From Lanius collurio (lineage: Eukaryota; Chordata; Aves; Passeriformes; Laniidae): a stretch of DNA of 64,000 nt. Position 1 is the stretch's first letter. Each line of letters begins with the position of its first letter. A model generated the notes under the pieces. That model saw nothing but the letters and a program-made list of their open reading frames with translations. It had not been told where the DNA came from and did not search any database. This document shows, in pieces, positions 40,500 to 64,000 of the stretch. The translations under genes and the position numbers were made by a program. Location: positions 18,487,624-18,551,623 of the forward strand of contig JACBWW010000004.1 in the NCBI GenBank assembly GCA_020086605.1. Direction: 5' to 3'.

Positions 40500-40760
40500 C
40501 ACTGAGCAGATGGGTGCCTGCAGCCCACAGAGCTGCTCCAGACACCTGGCCCAGGCAAGACTCAGGCCCCTCCGGAAGGTGGTGCTACGTTGTCCTGGGC
40601 TGACTGAACACAAAGCAGTTCTCCGACATAGGGAGCCCGGGCACCCCTTCTGTCCTGCCTTATTCCTCTCCTCCTCTCTTCCAGAGCACTATGGGAAAAA
40701 AAGTAATTCAATCTCTCTTAAGGGAGGGGAAAGGGGTGGGCTGTAGAAACATTTGACTGA
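40500..40760 (-). promoter_or_regulatory. 5' flank of the ACSS1-like gene
   Basis: Upstream of the start codon the minus strand has a purine-rich block (about 40660-40685). An in-frame stop at 40689-40691 bounds the coding region. No TATA box or CpG island is evident, and I cannot place the transcription start. Confidence 0.35.
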
Positions 40761-42480
40761 AAATAACCTTCATGCTCATCTGAGTCCTGACACGCCGTTC
40801 TTGAACAGGAGCCAGGTTATGCGTGTGCCTGGGCCAGGCTCTAACAGCCTGCTCCTGCTCTCCCAGGTCTCTGGGAGAGCCCCGCTCACCTCCCTCTATT
40901 CATTACCATCCCCTCACTCCCCACAGCAGCCCTGCTGCATCCCCCAGTCCTCTGCTGGCCACAAAGGCAACTTGGGGCAGGTCCCTGTAAATCTTAGAGT
41001 CACCCCCATGCTAGTCATGAGTGATAGGACTATCCCTTTCCCAGAACTAAGGTCCATTTCTAGCAGAGCATTAGGCTGTGGTGAGACAGGGAAGGTTTTT
41101 CTTACATGACTGTCAGCTGCAGGGAATATTGCATCCCATCCCATCTTACTGCTGGGTGGCTGCAGGGCTATCCCCTCTGGCAGGCTGGATTGAGCTCTCT
41201 GCCTCCTCCCAAGCTCTACAGTCTGGCTGTATCACCACCTGGCCTGGGAGCACTCAATGAGGCCATAGTGGAGCAGCTGAGGGTGGTTTAGCATAAAGCA
41301 GTGCCGCCCATCTCCTCATGCTGAGACCTCCCACAACCCACCTTAGCAGAGCTAAGCTGCCTCCCTGCCTCCAAACAGGGGTTTTGTCTACCTTCCTTTT
41401 CTTCAGGCCCTATATAGGTAGTTTTTTTAAGGTAAAATTTCAAATTCCTTAATGTCATCACCCAAATTCCATTCCATTCCCTTCCCTTCCTAGGGGGCAC
41501 AAGAGAAGAGCAGAAAAAGCAAGCAGGGCTGTTCTCAGCCAGGCACACCTAAGGAATCACCAATAGAGATAATTGGGTTAGTAGATCTCCTCTTTGCTCC
41601 TCAGAATGCAACACTACTCATGATCTATGGAGCTGGTATGTATGGTGAACAGGCTGGACACCAGTGTGGGAGCCAGGTGCTATTTCCTATCAGGTACACT
41701 CATCCCACACCACACACCTGTTTTGGGTCAAAGCTGCCCCAAGCTTGGTGAGAACCTACAAGGGCACTGTCCCCCTGGGGAAACACAGTCCTTTGAGCTT
41801 ACAGCCCCTCCACAAAGGCAGGCCCAAGGAGCCTCATTATTCAAGTCCCTTATTTCCTATGCACACCCACTCAGCCTCAGCATTTTTCCCGTCCCTGGAA
41901 GACATTAGGTTTTTCCACCAGACCATTCCTAGTTGCTCTTAGCAGGGCAAGTTAACTCCTTATCAGGTAACTCAGAATAGGTTTCCATTGCTCTCAATTT
42001 GGAGCTCACCTTGCTGGAAATCTCATGGGTGCCCTTCCCTCTCAACCAGCTGCCCTGCACTTGCTGGATGCTGCCTCAGTTCCCCAGGCCAGTGGGGCCC
42101 TGCATCCCATTCCTGGCAGAGGCTGAGCCTGCCTGGAAATCTGTCCAACTCTCTAACACCAGAGCATGTGTGATATTGGGATGACCCAAAGCACCAGGGC
42201 TGGTCTGGATGCTGAAGTGACTTGATCTCTCACCAGTGGTATGCTGTAACTTCTGCTCCAAGTACAAGCACACCCTTTTCAGTTTTGTATTTCACTGCAG
42301 AGAGAGACCCAAGCCCCATCTTCTCCATGCCTCAGTGGGGAGGAAAGTGCTGACCTCTGGGACACTTTGAATCTCTCACCCCTCTCTGGCTACAGTAGAA
42401 CATCCAACTCCCTCTCAGCTTTGGCTGAACTCACCCTCCTTCAACAGTGGTGACTGGACTCACACACAGTATTCCTGTTT
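40761..42480. other. Intergenic region, no gene recognised
   Basis: About 1.7 kb between the ACSS1-like 5' end and the VSX2 3' end. The open frames here are short, unrelated to known families and lack splice context. No repeat is seen. Confidence 0.55.
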
Positions 42481-42483
42481 AGT

Positions 42484-43852
42484 TTTATTCTTCTTCATAT
42501 CTTTACAGAAAATGGCACATAAATCACAGATGCTGGATGACTAGAAGTTGTTACAGCTCCATATCTCAAACACCTCAATACTGAATTATTTTCTCACTGT
42601 ATATACATTATTTACACTCCATGGGCTATCATCTAACACGTCGAACAACCGGGGGGACAAAGACAAACAGGGGTTGGATGACTGGGCTTAACCTTTGACA
42701 GAGGAAAAACAGTAGCTCTGGGGAAAGGATGCTCACAGCTGAAAGCAGGACAGAAAGGGTCACCTGGAAGTCACTGTCCTACGGCTTTCAGAGTGGGGAT
42801 AGTGCTTTACTGGGATGAGGAGGTGATGGTACCATGGAGTAAGTTTGGCTGTGTGGGTCTGCGTGTGCTCCTATGGGATGTATGTACACATTACAGGGTG
42901 TATCAGGGTGGATGTGCATGGCTGTCATTCCCTTTAACACTCAGAGGGTGAGCTGGACAAATTTAATTCAATAAATACATTAGGCGGATGTTGTTGTCTC
43001 ACCTGGAATAATGTATTCAATAAATAAATTCATCATTCGTCCCCTCTGCAGGGGTGTAGGGTTTTGGTGTTTAGGGCAGAGTCAGATGAAACTGTCCAGC
43101 CCTGCCCAAGCCAGTGACATGGGCTGGTGTCACCTCAGGGTGCCAGGTGGGACCAGGGTGTTGTGCCTGTGGGTTAAACCCTCCCGTCCTTGCCAAAAAG
43201 AGGCAAAACATAACTGCTCTTAAGCTGCAGTCCCTTCCCAGCAGACCTCAGTGCTAGGCAGGGCGAGATGGATGGAAGGTGCAAACCACCCTTGATGGGT
43301 AGTCATCACTTCATGCAAGCACTGCCATGGGCTTGTCCTTCTGCAGCCTGGGCCAGAGGCAGAGGTGATGGCCAGGGGAAGGTGGCATGTCTGCCCGGGG
43401 TACGGTGAGACAGGGTGCAAGGGGAAGGGGCCTGGGCAGCACTGGGCAGAGATGTGCAACAAGGAGAGGCATGGCAACAAGGAACAGGCTTGCTTCAGGC
43501 TGGCAAATGGGGTTTGGGGCTGCAGCAAAAGGAGAAAGCCCCAGAGCCAGTCGTGAGGCTGAAGTGACCAGAGCCTTAGTGTCATTGGTGGCAGTGATGA
43601 TGTGACACTTCCCAGTCCCCAAAAAGGAAGCGGTGGGGGGTGAAGAAGGCCTGGTGGGGTGGAGGAGCAAGGGGCAAGGGTATTCTCAAGGGGAACAGGC
43701 AGTGGGCACCCCTGCCAGGCAGCCCCAAACTCAGAGACCAGGGCCCCTCTCCCTGGCAGGGGTGGCCAGGGACACCTGGCAGTCCAAGGGGGAACATGGC
43801 CCCCAGAGGACACAGTGTCTGTTGGGGCTTGCTTCTGTCACCTCTCTTCCCC
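42484..43852 (-). terminator. VSX2: VSX2 3' UTR with candidate poly(A) signals
   Basis: Downstream of the VSX2 stop on the minus strand, an ATTAAA lies at 42962-42967 and an AATAAA at 42484-42489. Either could end the transcript, giving 3' UTRs of about 0.9 or 1.4 kb. The region has no open frame of interest on that strand. Confidence 0.5.
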
Positions 43853-63502
<19,650 letters not shown>

Positions 63503-64000
63503 CTGCGGAAAGACAGGCAGCGGCTGTGGGCTGGGACTCTCTCCCCGCCGGAGACCCCTTGAGTAGGGCCAGGCCCGCCGGTTCCGCTCCCTCCGCCGGC
63601 TCTGGCCGAAGATTTCGTTGCGATCGCGCCGCGGACGGGGCCCGACGCCGGCCGCTCCCTCCAGCGCCGCTCCAGCGCCGCTCCCGATCCGCTGCCGGCG
63701 CGGGCAGCTCGGGGCGATCCGCCCCAGCCAGAGCAGGCTCCGGGCCGGGACTGGGTTCTAGCTCTCGCCCCTCTCCACCAGAGCCGTTTGCTGAGGCTGC
63801 TGTTGTCTCGCTGCTAAAATGCAGAGCCCGGCGAGCTCAACCAAACCGTAGGAAAACGGGAAAGCTGCAGCCCCCTCTCCGCGGCCGGGGAACCGCCACT
63901 GCCTGCCCCAGCCCGGGGACCCCGGACTGCGACGCAGGAACACCAGAGCAGGGAGGGAGAAATTGAGGTTTATGGAGCTACCAGCAAAAACAAGCCCCAG
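63503..64000 (-). other. VSX2 intron 1 (part), no exon 1 seen
   Basis: GC-rich sequence with no match to the VSX2 N-terminal octapeptide region in any minus-strand frame. The open frames on both strands appear to be by-products of low stop-codon density in GC-rich DNA. Confidence 0.6.

Noticed and set aside
40500..40613. Extending the ACSS1-like protein upstream to a TTG at 40613
   Set aside because: TTG is not a normal eukaryotic start, there is no in-frame ATG between it and the upstream stop at 40689-40691, and the ATG at 40499 has a strong context.
42968..43024. Plus-strand AATAAA hexamers as a poly(A) site for a plus-strand gene
   Set aside because: No plus-strand exon chain exists upstream in the intergenic region; the hexamers are likely chance in AT-rich UTR.
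63758..63943. Minus-strand frame near the right edge as VSX2 exon 1
   Set aside because: The translation has no VSX2 N-terminal features such as the octapeptide, and the frame is not followed by a donor of the phase needed by exon 2.

Overview
This is a piece of vertebrate nuclear genome, most likely from a bird. Every gene is split by GT-AG introns and encodes a vertebrate-specific or vertebrate-like protein. Introns are short, interspersed repeats are almost absent, and the one clear transposon remnant (about 15248-15385) looks like an avian CR1 3' end. A run of 393 Ns sits in a very GC-rich promoter, a common gap in bird assemblies. There is no prokaryotic or phage content, no CRISPR array and no recognisable tRNA or rRNA.

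Layout, left to right. (1) 1-5.1 kb: VRTN (vertnin) on the minus strand. Its large coding exon runs off the left edge (562 codons visible), followed by a roughly 3.4 kb 5' intron and a CpG island (about 4.68-5.96 kb) with a candidate non-coding first exon. (2) About 6-13.2 kb: intergenic, no gene seen. (3) 13.2-29.1 kb: ABCD4 on the plus strand, complete, 19 coding exons reconstructing to 620 residues with intact ABC motifs. (4) 29.57-40.5 kb: a complete ACSS1-like acetyl-CoA synthetase on the minus strand, 14 coding exons, 682 residues, tail-to-tail with ABCD4. (5) 40.7-42.5 kb: intergenic. (6) 42.5-64 kb: VSX2 (CHX10) on the minus strand. Its last four coding exons are here, with a 15 kb intron splitting the homeodomain; exon 1 is not visible and must lie beyond the right edge.

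VRTN, ABCD4 and VSX2 are close neighbours in the same relative order and orientation on human chromosome 14q24.3, which supports the gene calls. The ACSS1-like gene between ABCD4 and VSX2 has no counterpart at that human position and is the main gene-content difference. The genes do not form a pathway: VRTN is a patterning DNA-binding protein, ABCD4 moves cobalamin out of lysosomes, the ACSS gene activates acetate (probably in mitochondria), and VSX2 is a retinal homeodomain factor.

I found no undescribed multi-gene system. The points most worth checking are the ACSS1-like paralog at this locus, a tandem 3' splice site in VSX2 that would add 21 residues, a degenerate OTU-like domain plus four repeated DNA-binding-like modules in VRTN, and a TAATT-rich candidate enhancer in VSX2 intron 3. 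Exon limits were assigned by eye from splice signals, reading-frame phase and remembered family sequences; no alignment was run.
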